Numbered from the stretch's first letter, positions 42,692-54,138 are shown. The stretch is 64,000 nucleotides of DNA from Bog-375 sp049698695 (GCA_049698695.1 JBAVYH010000034.1:98812-162811); one strand, 5' to 3'. Translations and numbers: made by a program. The notes: generated by a model not told the origin, from the letters alone.

Positions 42692-43930
42692 CTAATGAAT
42701 AGTGCGCGTCTTGCGATTCATGTAATCCATCAACAGGTATTGGCCCAGGTTGAAGGGCGTGGTGAAGTACGCTTTGCCGCGGCAGATTTCGGTTACCTTC
42801 TGCACGAAGCTGATCAGGCCGTAATCACTGGCCAGCATGAAGGTGTTGATGAGGATGCCTTGCTTCTTGCAGCGGTTGACTTCTTCGAGCGTGCGGCTGA
42901 TCACCAGCGGGTCGAGTCCGAAGGCATTCTTGTACATGCGGCCGTCTTCGAGCGTCAGGCAACTCGGCTTGCCGTCGGTGATCATGACGATCTGGCGCAT
43001 GTCTTTCTTTTCCTGGGCAAGCAGGCGCCGCGCCAGAATGAGGCCGTCGCGCGTGTTGGTGTAATAAGGCCCTACCTGCACGCGCGCCAATTGGCTGACG
43101 GCCAACTCCTCGGCCGTATCGTGGAACAACACGCAGCGCAGGCTGTCACCGGGGTACTGGGTGCGGATGAGGTGCGCCAGCGCGAGGGCAACTTTTTTGG
43201 CGGGTGTGAAGCGGTCCTCTCCATAGAGGATCATGCTGTGGCTGCAATCGAGCATCAGCACCGTGGCGCAGGAGCTCTGGTACTCGCACTGATGGACGTG
43301 CAGGTCGCCGTATTCCATGTCGAGCGGCACGCGGGCGCCTTCGCGGCGAATGGCGGAAAACAGGGTCTCACTGATGTCCAGGTTCAGCGTGTCGCCGAAT
43401 TCATACTGCTTGGATGAACCGGAGGCTTCGATGCCGGTTGCCAGGTCGCGCGTATCGTGGCGGCCGAAACTGGATTTGCCGAGCGAGCCGAGCAGGTCCT
43501 TCAGCGTTTTGAAGCCCAGGAAATCGAGCGACTTGTCGGTAACTTCGAATTTGACCTTGCTGTCGCGGCCGGCCCCGGCGCCGGGCTGGCCAGCCGGTTC
43601 GTCGTTGTTCTCTTCGACGTTGATGTAGCCCTCCTCCACCATTTTCTGCGCCAGCCGGTCGAGCAGTTTGTCGATCTGCTCCGGGGAGAGACTCTGCAGG
43701 CGCTCCATCATTTCCTGCATGCGTTCGTCGTCAAACAGTGTGCCTTGCTGGAGCGCCCGCTCGATGGCCAGCTTGAGATCCTCGAGGGTGTGCTCGGTCG
43801 CCTCGCTGAATGGCATGTATTGGGTGTTGAAGCCGCTCTCGAGGAGAAAGTCGGCCAACGCCTGGAGGAGATCTTCGGCGTCGACGCCAAGATCTTCACC
43901 GGTGTAGCGGGAGTAGCAAACCGATTTCAT
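42692..43930 (-). CDS. VWA-domain protein paired with a MoxR-type ATPase
   Basis: Cytoplasmic protein of 412 aa. The N-terminal half (1-210) is charged and helical with acidic runs; the C-terminal half (about 220-405) is a von Willebrand A domain with the metal-binding MIDAS signature DCSHSM (D228, S230, S232), a later threonine in YTNTRDGLIL and an aspartate in VMITDGKPS. MoxR/VWA pairs act as chaperones that insert cofactors or remodel protein complexes in a metal-dependent way. A GGAGG site seven bases before the ATG supports the start. It is directly downstream of the ATPase gene (58 bases), so the two form an operon. Confidence 0.88.
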   Translation of the reverse strand: MKSVCYSRYTGEDLGVDAEDLLQALADFLLESGFNTQYMPFSEATEHTLEDLKLAIERALQQGTLFDDERMQEMMERLQSLSPEQIDKLLDRLAQKMVEEGYINVEENNDEPAGQPGAGAGRDSKVKFEVTDKSLDFLGFKTLKDLLGSLGKSSFGRHDTRDLATGIEASGSSKQYEFGDTLNLDISETLFSAIRREGARVPLDMEYGDLHVHQCEYQSSCATVLMLDCSHSMILYGEDRFTPAKKVALALAHLIRTQYPGDSLRCVLFHDTAEELAVSQLARVQVGPYYTNTRDGLILARRLLAQEKKDMRQIVMITDGKPSCLTLEDGRMYKNAFGLDPLVISRTLEEVNRCKKQGILINTFMLASDYGLISFVQKVTEICRGKAYFTTPFNLGQYLLMDYMNRKTRTIH

Positions 43931-43988
43931 GAGCGTGCCTCCAGGCCGGGCATGCCCGGACCCTACACTTCAAACACCCGCCCCGCAC

Positions 43989-45485
43989 TCAATTGAACTG
44001 CCTCCGTATGTTGGGCCGTTCGCCGCGGACTTCTTCGTGGGGCTCGCGCTTCCGCTCTTCGGCGGCGAATCCGCGTTCTTCGCTGCGGCTGATTCGGCGG
44101 TGGGCGTAGAGGCCTTCGAGAACGAATTCGGCAGCGGAGGCGCGCACCGCATCGGGCTCATGGGCGGTGAGGCCGAGCGCTTTCAGTTTTTCCATCAAGC
44201 CCTGGATGCCGGCCAACTGCCGTACCATGGTGGCCGAATCCGCGTTGTCGTCGAGTTTCAGCGTGCCCCCCAGGTCAAACCACTGCACGATCTGGGAAAC
44301 GTTGGCGCCTTCGAAATAGCGGTCGTAGACCTTGCCAACAGCGGTGCGGATCAGCTCACGCGCCACCGCGTCGCCGCCCTTCAGCTCGCCCTCGTATTCC
44401 AGTTCCAGCTTGCCGGTGATTGCGGGAAGGGCAGAGTAAACGTCGACGATGCGCGGAACGGCGAGAGCTTCCCTGGCGCGCAGGGCGCGGCGTTCGGCAT
44501 TGGACACCACGTTTTCGAGCGCCGAAATGGGGAGGCGCTGCGAGACGCCCGAGCGCTTATCGATCCGCTTGTCCTCGCGCGCCAGAAAGGCGAGCTGCTC
44601 CACCACCTGGCGCAAGTACTCGGGCACGCACGCCGCCACCGGCGAGGGCCGTTCTACCCAGGCCTCCTGCGCGGTGATCGACATTCCTTGTTCCACGGTC
44701 GCCGGGTAGTGGGTGCGGATTTCGCTGCCAATGCGGTCCTTGAGCGGCGTAATGATTTTGCCGCGCGCGGTGTAGTCTTCTGGATTGGCGGTGAACACCA
44801 GCATGAGATCGAGCGGCAGCCGTACCGGATAGCCTTTAATCTGCACGTCGCCTTCCTGCATGATGTTGAACAGGCCCACCTGGATCTTGCCGGCCAGGTC
44901 CGGCAGCTCGTTGATGGCGAAGATACCGCGGTTGGCGCGCGGCAGCAGGCCATAGTGGACGGTGAGCTCGCTCGAAATATCGTGGCCGCGGCGCGCCGCC
45001 TTGATGGGATCGATATCGCCAATCATGTCGGCGATGGTGACGTCGGGCGTAGCCAGCTTCTCCACGTAGCGATGGCTGCGCGCAAGCCACGCGATCGGCG
45101 TTTCCTCTCCCTGCTCCGCGATCAAGTCGCGGCAGCGGCGGCAGATGGGCCGGTAAGGATTGTCATGGATTTCGCACCCTTCCACGTATGGCGCCGATTC
45201 ATCCAGCAGCGAAGTCAGCAGGCGGATCAACCGCGTCTTGGCCTGGCCCCGCAAGCCGAGCAGAATGAAATTGTGGCGAGAGAGAATGGCGTTGACCACC
45301 TGCGGCACCACGGTGTCTTCGTAGCCGAGGACAGTGGGAAAGAGCGCATCGCCGCGCTGGATCTTGCAGATCAGGTTCTGGCGGAGCTCGTCTTTGACAC
45401 CGCGGCCCACCAGCCTGGTTTCCGAAAAGGAGCTCTGGCGCAGCGCGCCGAGAGTACGGGGTACTTCCTGAGTGACCTTAGACAA
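43989..45485 (-). CDS. AAA+ ATPase of the MoxR / magnesium-chelatase type with a cysteine insertion
   Basis: ATPase of 498 aa. The Walker A is GLRGQAKT (77-84), Walker B-like GIFAINELPDL and sensor sequence VFTANPEDYTARG follow. Between them is an insertion with C104, C115 and C118 (C-x10-C-x2-C, with H107 nearby; PICRRCRD), which may bind zinc or an iron-sulfur centre. The C-terminal part (RLPISALENVVSNAERRALR) is the lid domain. Translation appears to start at TTG 45485, with an AGGGGG site just upstream; an overlapping ATG is out of frame. The next gene is the VWA partner, as in other MoxR systems. The substrate of the pair is not evident from neighbours. Confidence 0.86.
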   Translation of the reverse strand: MSKVTQEVPRTLGALRQSSFSETRLVGRGVKDELRQNLICKIQRGDALFPTVLGYEDTVVPQVVNAILSRHNFILLGLRGQAKTRLIRLLTSLLDESAPYVEGCEIHDNPYRPICRRCRDLIAEQGEETPIAWLARSHRYVEKLATPDVTIADMIGDIDPIKAARRGHDISSELTVHYGLLPRANRGIFAINELPDLAGKIQVGLFNIMQEGDVQIKGYPVRLPLDLMLVFTANPEDYTARGKIITPLKDRIGSEIRTHYPATVEQGMSITAQEAWVERPSPVAACVPEYLRQVVEQLAFLAREDKRIDKRSGVSQRLPISALENVVSNAERRALRAREALAVPRIVDVYSALPAITGKLELEYEGELKGGDAVARELIRTAVGKVYDRYFEGANVSQIVQWFDLGGTLKLDDNADSATMVRQLAGIQGLMEKLKALGLTAHEPDAVRASAAEFVLEGLYAHRRISRSEERGFAAEERKREPHEEVRGERPNIRRQFN

Positions 45486-45616
45486 GCATTCCCCCTCTGT
45501 TGCCGATTGTACCAGACGCGGAGGAGGCTCCCCGCGAGTGCGCCGGGCGAAGGCCGCCCCCGCCAGGGCGCGCGCGGCGGAGCGGCAAGCAAGGGCCTGC
45601 GGCGCGCACCCTGAAT

Positions 45617-45622
45617 TAGAAT
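45617..45622 (+). promoter_or_regulatory. Possible -10 element for a leaderless VWA-protein transcript
   Basis: TAGAAT at 45617-45622 ends six bases before the ATG at 45629. No good -35 or extended -10 is present and there is no ribosome site, so this is a weak call that rests on the same spacing seen at the acyl-CoA synthetase gene. Confidence 0.3.
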
Positions 45623-45628
45623 AGTTGC

Positions 45629-47824
45629 ATGGTGCAGAGGGTACTTGGCGTGGTCGCGCTCTTCCTGATCGGTCTGGCAGGTGCGCGCGTGGTGGCGCAG
45701 GAGCCCACTGTCAAAGCGCCCAGCGTTACCTTCCGCGCTTCGGCGCAGGAAGTGGTGCTGGACCTGGTGGTGCGCGACAATCGCGGCCGCCAGGTGAAAA
45801 ACCTCAAGCCGGACGACGTCGCTATTTACGAAGACGGCGTGCGCCAGCCGATCAAAAGTTTCCGCATGGTGAGCGGGCGCGAGGCTCTCGAGCAGCAGGC
45901 GGTGGAAGCGAAGGAGGAGAAGAAACCGGCGCCGAGGCTGGCGACTGTGCCGAGTCCGCTGCCGGCTCTGAACCTGATCTGCTTCGTGTTTCACAACCTG
46001 GATCCATACACGATTACCTTCGCGATGGATGCCGTGCGCCAGTTCCTGGACCGCAGTTTGCCGCCGGGCGCAGCAGTAGCGTTCTTCCACCTGGGAAACA
46101 AGCTGACCATGCTGCACGGATTCACCTCCGATCGCGTGGAGTTATCGCAGATCGCGACGAAACTGCTGGACAGCCCGGTGCCTTCGTTCAACCGGATGTC
46201 GGATGCGGTGTTAAACGCCGCGCCGTACCAGGTGGTGATTACGGTGGATTCCACGACGGGGAGCGCGGCGATGTCGATCACCGGCGGCACGATCAGCCAG
46301 ACCGCGATTGCGGGAGCCGACGTCGGAACGAACATGAGCGACCAGGTGCTGCGGGGCCTGCTGGCCGATCAGCGGCGCGCCTTTGGCCACATCGAGGGGA
46401 TGCGCCAATGGGACCAGATGCGGACGCTGCTCAACGATCTGGGGCCGCTGCCCGGCCGCAAGACCGTAATTCTGCTCAGCACGGGGCTCTCCACTACCGG
46501 CGACCCGGACCTGTTCCAGGCGCTGCTGGACGAGGCTAACAAGGGGCAGATCACCATTTACGCGGTGGACGTGAACGGCTTGACGCAGAACTCCAACATG
46601 CAGGCCGGCAACAATACGGTGGGCTACGCCGCCGGGCTGAGCAGGACGCAGGGCTTGAGAGCCAACAGCGCCGCCGCCACCATGGAGAATGCGAGGCAGG
46701 ACGACTATGTGGCTATGGCTGTTCGCACCAGCGACACGCAGGCTAGCTTGCGCGGCATTTCGGAGGGCACGGGCGGCTTCCTGATCGGCAATACCGACGA
46801 CCTGCGCAAGCCCTTCCAGCACGTCCTGGAAGACATCGACACGCACTATGAAGCCACCTACCAACCCACTTCGGAGAAGCTCGATGGGCGGCTGCGAACG
46901 ATTGCGGTGAAGCTGGCGCGGCCCGACTGGAGCGTGCAGTGCCGCGCGGGCTACTACGCTCTGCCGGCGTTTCCTGGCAGCGGCGGGCTGACGCTGCCGG
47001 AGATGATCGGCCTGGCGGCGCTGAACGCGCACCCACTGCCGCACGTTTTCGATTTTCACAGCGTCGTGTATCAATTTGGGCCCACCGCGACGGGTGTCGA
47101 GCAGGACCTGGCGTTCGAGCTGCCGGCGAGCGCTTTCACGGCCAAGCCAGTGCCCGGAGAGAAACGCCATAGCATCCACGTTTCGCTGGTAGCGCTGGTG
47201 AAGGATTCGACCGGACAGGTGGTGGACAAATTCAGCCGCGACGTGCCGATTGAAATTCCCGACGCGGACCTGGAACGAATGCGCGGCAGTACGATTCCGT
47301 TCACGCATGCGGTTCAGCTTCCGCCCGGCCAATACACTCTCGAAACCGCAGTGGTGGACGAGGAGGCCAGCCGCGCCAGCGTGAACAAGGTGCAATTCGA
47401 AAGCCCGGCGTCCAAAGGCCTCAGCTTGAGCAGCCTGGTGCTGGCGCAAGAGGTCCAGACCGTCAACGGGCCCGTGGACGCTACCGATCCCTTCGAGTTT
47501 GCGAGCCGCAGCCGGGTGACGCGGGTGATTCCGGAATTGGCAACCACGCTGAGCGCACGAGCACAACCGCTGGCCTATTTCGTGGTTTATCCGGACAGGG
47601 CGAGCGCGGAGAAACCGAAGATTGAAGTGGAGTCGCTGGCGGCGGGGCAGGTGATCGCGAAGCGGACGATCGATTTGCCGGCGGCCGCCGGCACAAGCGG
47701 GGCAATCCCGCTGGTACTGCGCGCCGCCGCTCATCCCGGCAATTGCGAGCTGAAGATCACCGCCTTGCAAGGGAACAGCAGGACGGCTACGCGGACTCTG
47801 GCTTACACGATTAGCGAGAAGTGA
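45629..47824 (+). CDS. VWFA-related secreted protein of the acidobacterial type
   Basis: Exported protein of 731 aa with a signal peptide (residues 1-23, ending VVAQ). The first part (about 30-90) is a beta domain (VVLDLVVRDNRGRQVKNLKP, DVAIYEDGVRQPIKSF). The central part (about 110-450) is the VWA-like domain seen almost only in Acidobacteria (LGPLPGRKTVILLSTGLSTT, ITIYAVDVNGL, GGFLIGNTDDLRKPFQHVLE, CRAGYYA). The last 250 residues are beta-rich. The metal site of classical VWA domains is degenerate. Function is unknown; the family is expanded in Solibacter-like genomes and is a good lineage marker. It is divergent from the MoxR gene. Confidence 0.92.
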   Translation: MVQRVLGVVALFLIGLAGARVVAQEPTVKAPSVTFRASAQEVVLDLVVRDNRGRQVKNLKPDDVAIYEDGVRQPIKSFRMVSGREALEQQAVEAKEEKKPAPRLATVPSPLPALNLICFVFHNLDPYTITFAMDAVRQFLDRSLPPGAAVAFFHLGNKLTMLHGFTSDRVELSQIATKLLDSPVPSFNRMSDAVLNAAPYQVVITVDSTTGSAAMSITGGTISQTAIAGADVGTNMSDQVLRGLLADQRRAFGHIEGMRQWDQMRTLLNDLGPLPGRKTVILLSTGLSTTGDPDLFQALLDEANKGQITIYAVDVNGLTQNSNMQAGNNTVGYAAGLSRTQGLRANSAAATMENARQDDYVAMAVRTSDTQASLRGISEGTGGFLIGNTDDLRKPFQHVLEDIDTHYEATYQPTSEKLDGRLRTIAVKLARPDWSVQCRAGYYALPAFPGSGGLTLPEMIGLAALNAHPLPHVFDFHSVVYQFGPTATGVEQDLAFELPASAFTAKPVPGEKRHSIHVSLVALVKDSTGQVVDKFSRDVPIEIPDADLERMRGSTIPFTHAVQLPPGQYTLETAVVDEEASRASVNKVQFESPASKGLSLSSLVLAQEVQTVNGPVDATDPFEFASRSRVTRVIPELATTLSARAQPLAYFVVYPDRASAEKPKIEVESLAAGQVIAKRTIDLPAAAGTSGAIPLVLRAAAHPGNCELKITALQGNSRTATRTLAYTISEK

Positions 47825-47828
47825 CGGG

Positions 47829-49049
47829 CTACACTTTCGCGGCCGCGCCCAGAACCTCGATGGCTTTCTTCACCACGGGATCGTCTTCCAGCTTCTTGGG
47901 CTGCGGCTGTTGAGTCTCGGGCTCGGCGATGGGCTCGCCTTCGTCGTCGTATTCGATCTGCGGTTCGGCGGCGGCCACCAGGGTGGCCGGCGTCACGCCG
48001 GTATCCTGAATAGCTTTGCCATCGGGCGAATAGTATTTGGCAACCGAAAGAATGATGGCGCTGCCATCGTCCATGGTGAGGGCACGGCGCAACGCGGCAT
48101 CGCCGTAAGTGCGTTCACCCACCAGTTGGGCGCGTTTGTTGCCGGTCAGGGCGGCGGCGGCAATTTCGGCGCCATCGGCGGTTCCGCGATTCACCAGCAC
48201 GGCCAGCGGCAGGGTGGTGACGGCCTTGGCAGGATCGGCGTCAAAGTCCTGCTCGGGCACCTTCTGGCCCTTCAGGTAGGTGATGCGCCCGCTCGAGAGG
48301 AACAGATTGGCTAAGGCGATGCCGTCTTCCGGCGCGCCCACCGCACAGTTACGCACATCCAGCACCAACTTCTGCGCGCCGTCCTTCTGCAATTGACGGA
48401 TGTCGTCGGCGGCCTGCTTGACCTGGTCGGACGTCAAAGCACCGATATCGAGGTAACCCACCGCTCCCTGCAGCATCTTCGATTGGACCGGCGGAATGGC
48501 CAGGTTGGCGCGGGTCAACGTGATGGTCTGCGGCTCGGGATGGCGCGCGCGGACCACGCTCAACGCAACCGTGGACCCGTTGGCTCCTTCCAGCAGCAAG
48601 TCGGCGTAAGCCAGCGGCATGTCGCGTGTGGCGATGCCCTTGATGCTTTCGATCATGTCGTGAGTGGCCAAACCCGCGTTGGCGGCGGGCGACCCAGGCA
48701 GCGTGCCCACCACGCCCATCCAGCCCGGCTTCTTCGAGAGCACCAGCCCCACGCTGGCGCGCTTCACATCTTTGTTCTTGAGATAGTCCTGATACTGGTC
48801 GGCGTTGAGGTAGCTGGCAAAGGGATCGACGGCTTCGAGGAGGCCGTTGAGAGCGCCCAGGGTGACGCTCTTCATATCGGGTTCTTCGACGTACTCGCTC
48901 TTGATGTGCGCCACCACGTCGCTGAACACGCCGATGTGTTTGAGGGTGTCGGACTGGTCCGCGCCCCTGCTCGAGACGCTGCCCATGACAAGCAGGATGG
49001 TGAGACACGCCGATGCGCTCACGACCAGATATTTGATACGGCTAAGCAT
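47829..49049 (-). CDS. S41 C-terminal-processing-protease homologue lacking catalytic residues (probable pseudo-protease)
   Basis: Exported protein of 406 aa with a signal anchor (about 6-27), a PDZ-like region (about 95-180; GVVGTLPGSPAANAGLATHD) and the S41 fold (LVLDVRNCAVGAPEDGIALA). In active CtpA/Prc proteins the serine sits in SASASEI and the lysine in FGKG. Here the corresponding residues are D292 (RGTADGAEI) and D317 (TYGDAAL), so both members of the Ser-Lys dyad are missing while the fold remains intact. A binding or regulatory role is therefore likely. The ATG at 49049 is chosen to begin the signal anchor; a perfect TATAAT -10 lies at 49085-49090 on this strand. Convergent with the VWA-type gene, four bases between stops. 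Confidence 0.88.
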   Translation of the reverse strand: MLSRIKYLVVSASACLTILLVMGSVSSRGADQSDTLKHIGVFSDVVAHIKSEYVEEPDMKSVTLGALNGLLEAVDPFASYLNADQYQDYLKNKDVKRASVGLVLSKKPGWMGVVGTLPGSPAANAGLATHDMIESIKGIATRDMPLAYADLLLEGANGSTVALSVVRARHPEPQTITLTRANLAIPPVQSKMLQGAVGYLDIGALTSDQVKQAADDIRQLQKDGAQKLVLDVRNCAVGAPEDGIALANLFLSSGRITYLKGQKVPEQDFDADPAKAVTTLPLAVLVNRGTADGAEIAAAALTGNKRAQLVGERTYGDAALRRALTMDDGSAIILSVAKYYSPDGKAIQDTGVTPATLVAAAEPQIEYDDEGEPIAEPETQQPQPKKLEDDPVVKKAIEVLGAAAKV

Positions 49050-49200
49050 AAGGTTTAAAGACCGCTCCGAGGGCCTGTGCTCCAATTATACCGCCGCTGG
49101 TGGCGGTCTTGTTTCGTCGTCGCGCGAACCAATGGCGGCACCGCCGGCGATACACGCGGCTCTATGCTATTCGACGTGCGGCGCGACGGTTTGGTGCCGG

Positions 49201-49725
49201 TTATTTCCAGCCCATTCGGTTGCGCAGGCCAATGATGTGCGCGGCGTGGTGCCGGCCGTGCCAGGCGTAAAGCGCCAGGTTGGTGTCGAGCCGCATCAGC
49301 CCGAGCTCCGGATGGCGGAAGGTGCGGGCGAAATCGGCGTCGGAGAAACCGCGCAGCAGATCCACCCAACGCCGATGGAGGCCGTCAATCAGCTCCAGCG
49401 ACAGATCGACCGGTGCGGTTCTGGCGTCGTGCAGTTCCGCCCATTTCGCCTGGTCGTACGGCTTAACGGTGGGCGAGTCCTCGGTCAGCGCGAGGCGGAA
49501 ACGGATGTAGCTGTTCATGTGGCTGTCGGCCACGTGATGCACCACCTGGCGCACGGTCCAACCGCCGGGGCGGTACGGGGTATCGAGCTGCCGGTCGTCC
49601 AGACCCGCCACTGCGTTCCGGAATAGGGAGGGCGTGGCGGCGATTTCCTGGATGAGTTGCGGCCGGCTGTCCGGCGCGACAGCCGCCTTGAAATCGAACT
49701 TGCCGATAGGATAACTAAGGTCCAT
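49201..49725 (-). CDS. DinB/YfiT-like putative metal-dependent thiol transferase
   Basis: Four-helix-bundle protein of 174 aa. The metal-binding histidine set is visible: HHVADSH near residues 63-69 and WHGRHHAAH near 154-162, matching the three-histidine nickel or zinc site of the DinB/YfiT superfamily. The N terminus LSYPIGKFDF and the segment RPGGWTVRQVVHHVADSHMN are characteristic of the YfiT (bacillithiol S-transferase-like) branch, full length. Substrate thiol in this lineage is uncertain. ATG start at 49725. It lies between the pseudo-protease and lepA, on the same strand, without overlap. Confidence 0.87.
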   Translation of the reverse strand: MDLSYPIGKFDFKAAVAPDSRPQLIQEIAATPSLFRNAVAGLDDRQLDTPYRPGGWTVRQVVHHVADSHMNSYIRFRLALTEDSPTVKPYDQAKWAELHDARTAPVDLSLELIDGLHRRWVDLLRGFSDADFARTFRHPELGLMRLDTNLALYAWHGRHHAAHIIGLRNRMGWK

Positions 49726-49794
49726 GGAAAGAATGTTAGCAGAGATAGCACAGACGATCGGTCTATGTCGTCTGTCAAGTGTTGTAGGTTGAAG

Positions 49795-49823
49795 GGACAG
49801 GCCACGAAAACCGATGGCCTGTC

Positions 49824-49824
<1 letters not shown>
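49795..49824 (-). repeat. Perfect inverted repeat at the lepA stop codon
   Basis: Arms GGACAGGCCA (49795-49804) and TGGCCTGTCC (49815-49824), 10 bp perfect with a 10-base loop. The right arm touches the lepA stop (49824-49826). It may form a terminator-like structure for lepA, but no T-run follows on the minus strand; it may instead be a dispersed palindromic repeat. Confidence 0.55.
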
Positions 49825-51641
<1,817 letters not shown>

Positions 51642-51768
51642 GAAGCGTGGGGATCTCACCCGATTATCCCATACGCCCGCCAATCCTCGTGGCGCTATTG
51701 TGGCAAGGGGATTGATGCGGCAACCCACCGGCGGGTGTAGGGGAACCGGGCCGCAGGACTATCCGTTT

Positions 51769-54138
51769 CTAACGTAGCGGCCGCGCGTGTCCGGCCTGGC
51801 TTGCCGGTGAAGGGACATCCGGCGGCCGAATCATCACGGTAATTCCAGGTTGCGAATTCTGGCCGCCGGTTTCGACCACTACCGGGACCTCACCGGAGAG
51901 CTGTGGCTGCTGCGGTACCGCGATATCCAATTCGACCACTTCCTCGAGGAGGCCAGGCGCGCGGCTGGCATAGGTAAATAGTGTGGCCTCGCCGCCTAGT
52001 TGAACCGTCACCGGCAAGACCGGCGTCGGGACAGCCGGACCCGTCACAACCAGGCCGTCCTGCCCAGCCGGAGACATCTGCCCCAGCCCGGTTGCGTAGA
52101 CCCGGATCACCGAGCCGGGGCCCGCCGGGTTGCGCGGCGAATTAAGGGAGCCGTCCTCGTTGAAGGCCAGCGCTTGTCCGGTGCCGGAGCCATTCAGGGA
52201 AAAGACTCCCGGCGCTGCCGGCGAGACCGGCGCCGAGAACGGCTGCGAAATTTGGCCCTGGTATTCCACCTGGATTTGGGTGGTGGCCGCCTGCAAGCCG
52301 AATGGCGCCACAGCGCTCACCTGACCGGCGGAAGAATACGCCACGGGCACCGGGGCGCCGTCGAACAGCACTTGCGTGCCGGCCAAAAGCATCGTCGAGA
52401 ATCCCGCGCCGTCCAATTGCATTCCAGCGGGATCGGCGGGTCCCAGGTTGGTGCCGAAAATCGTCACCACTTCGCCCGGAGAAACCGTGCCTGTGCCGTA
52501 ACTGGCGCCATTCATCACGGCCGCCACTACCGGCGCGGGATTGCTGGGGGGCGGGGCGGAAGTCAAACCGTAAACGTCAACCACGTTCGACCAGGTGGGA
52601 ACGTACACGTTTCCATTGACTACGGTCGGGACCGCAAACTTGGCGAATGAGTCCAAAGCGTCCGGGCCGCCGCTCAGGCTGCTGTTCCACAATTCGTTCG
52701 CCAGGTTGGAAGCGTCGAATGCGTGCAGGGTGGCGTCGCCGGAGGAGTCGACCGTTGTCTCCCAGAGGATCCCCGTGCCCGGCTGGCCGCCATTGGCGGA
52801 AATGGCGAGTCCGTCGAAGGGAATGCCCTGGCCTGTGTACCCGCTGACGGAAACGGGCGTAGGATTCAATGACCCGCCCGACACCTGGTAGCAATTCACG
52901 CTGGTGCTCCACTCCTGCAGATAGATATATGCGCCGTCCGTCCGGTTCCAGACGGCGAGAGTAAAAATGCCGCCTTGGGCAGCCTCGATAATCTGTGCGC
53001 TCCCGTCAGCGCCGGTCGGGTCGGTTCCCAACGAGTCGCCATCGACCAGGTAAAGCTCTCCGTATTTATCGCCGCCCACTAACAAGTGAGTGCCGGGTAC
53101 GATTGCCGGACCCGCCACAAGGTCGTAGTCATTGTCGGCCAGCATTTGCCAGTTCGGCGGGGCAAACCAGGCTGCAAGGGTAGCCCCAGCGCCGGTGAAC
53201 TTGAGGAAACTGTTGGAGAACTCCGTGTTGCCATCAAAAAATCCGTTGCCGGTAAGGAGGTAAAGATTGCCGCTGTCATCTGCCGCCAGGCCGCCACCCG
53301 CTTGCCAGATCGAGCCGCCATACGAGTTGGGCGTAATCGCTTGCGCGCTCAGTTGCTGGCTCAAGTCCGATGCGTTGTAACTCATCAACCATCCGTGCCA
53401 CGGCGGGTCGTCGGCGTGCGATCCGAAGGCCACGTAGACAGCTCCATTGGCCAGCAGGAGACCCGGGCGTTGGAGGTGCATTTGGGGATCGAAGGCGAGC
53501 GATCCAAACAGCGTGCTTCCGTCGCCAGTTCCTGGCACAGTCGCCTGAATCACCACAGGCCCGTTCAGATCTTCCGCGCCGTTCGCGAGGTCGAGCGCGT
53601 GAATCTGGTACACGATCGAATCGCCCTCGGCGCCGCCCGATGTGAGCGTTGCCGATACTACGTACAAAACCTGACGCTGGAGATCGATCGCACCCGTGCT
53701 CAAGATGCCGGCCTCCGGCGCGATGTCTGGGTACCCGGTTTGAAAGCTGTCGCTCGGCACCGAGGGCCCGAGGTTCACATGCCACAACAGATCCGGCGGC
53801 GATAGCGCATCCGCATCGTACGCATAAACGCTGTTGTGCATAGTGAGGATGAACACAACGTTGTGAGTGCCCTGGCCCGGAAGGGCTAGCCCACTTACAT
53901 ACAGAGGATGAGCATAAACCTGACCATCGACTGGCAGGGTTCCGAGCTTTCCAAAATTGCCCAGCGTCACGGTTGCGGGGGTTAATGCGGTTTCCTGGAG
54001 GTTGGCGTTGGTTCTATTATTGCCATAGCCGGCCGTCAGCTCATTGACTTGCCCATATCCTGAAGCAGCGAGAAGTACTACAAGGCCGAATATATCGGCC
54101 GCTCTTATAAGAGGCTTGCACGACTTTAGTAGGAACAT
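51769..54138 (-). CDS. Secreted beta-propeller-like protein with Solibacter-type C-terminal domain
   Basis: Exported protein of 789 aa; the signal peptide is residues about 1-29 (LVVLLAASGYGQ). Residues about 45-530 contain PQQ/propeller-like repeats with DG, GG and W-rich turns (for example VDGQVYAHPLYVSGLALPG and TGNGFFDGNTEFSNSFLKFT). Residues about 545-780 match the C-terminal domain first described from Solibacter (VMNGASYGTGTVSPGEVVTI, FGTNLGP, AVAPFGLQAATTQIQVEY, RVYATGLGQMSPAGQDG). Function is unknown; likely displayed at the cell surface or secreted. The domain is one of the best lineage markers in the window. Confidence 0.88.
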   Translation of the reverse strand: MFLLKSCKPLIRAADIFGLVVLLAASGYGQVNELTAGYGNNRTNANLQETALTPATVTLGNFGKLGTLPVDGQVYAHPLYVSGLALPGQGTHNVVFILTMHNSVYAYDADALSPPDLLWHVNLGPSVPSDSFQTGYPDIAPEAGILSTGAIDLQRQVLYVVSATLTSGGAEGDSIVYQIHALDLANGAEDLNGPVVIQATVPGTGDGSTLFGSLAFDPQMHLQRPGLLLANGAVYVAFGSHADDPPWHGWLMSYNASDLSQQLSAQAITPNSYGGSIWQAGGGLAADDSGNLYLLTGNGFFDGNTEFSNSFLKFTGAGATLAAWFAPPNWQMLADNDYDLVAGPAIVPGTHLLVGGDKYGELYLVDGDSLGTDPTGADGSAQIIEAAQGGIFTLAVWNRTDGAYIYLQEWSTSVNCYQVSGGSLNPTPVSVSGYTGQGIPFDGLAISANGGQPGTGILWETTVDSSGDATLHAFDASNLANELWNSSLSGGPDALDSFAKFAVPTVVNGNVYVPTWSNVVDVYGLTSAPPPSNPAPVVAAVMNGASYGTGTVSPGEVVTIFGTNLGPADPAGMQLDGAGFSTMLLAGTQVLFDGAPVPVAYSSAGQVSAVAPFGLQAATTQIQVEYQGQISQPFSAPVSPAAPGVFSLNGSGTGQALAFNEDGSLNSPRNPAGPGSVIRVYATGLGQMSPAGQDGLVVTGPAVPTPVLPVTVQLGGEATLFTYASRAPGLLEEVVELDIAVPQQPQLSGEVPVVVETGGQNSQPGITVMIRPPDVPSPASQAGHARPLR

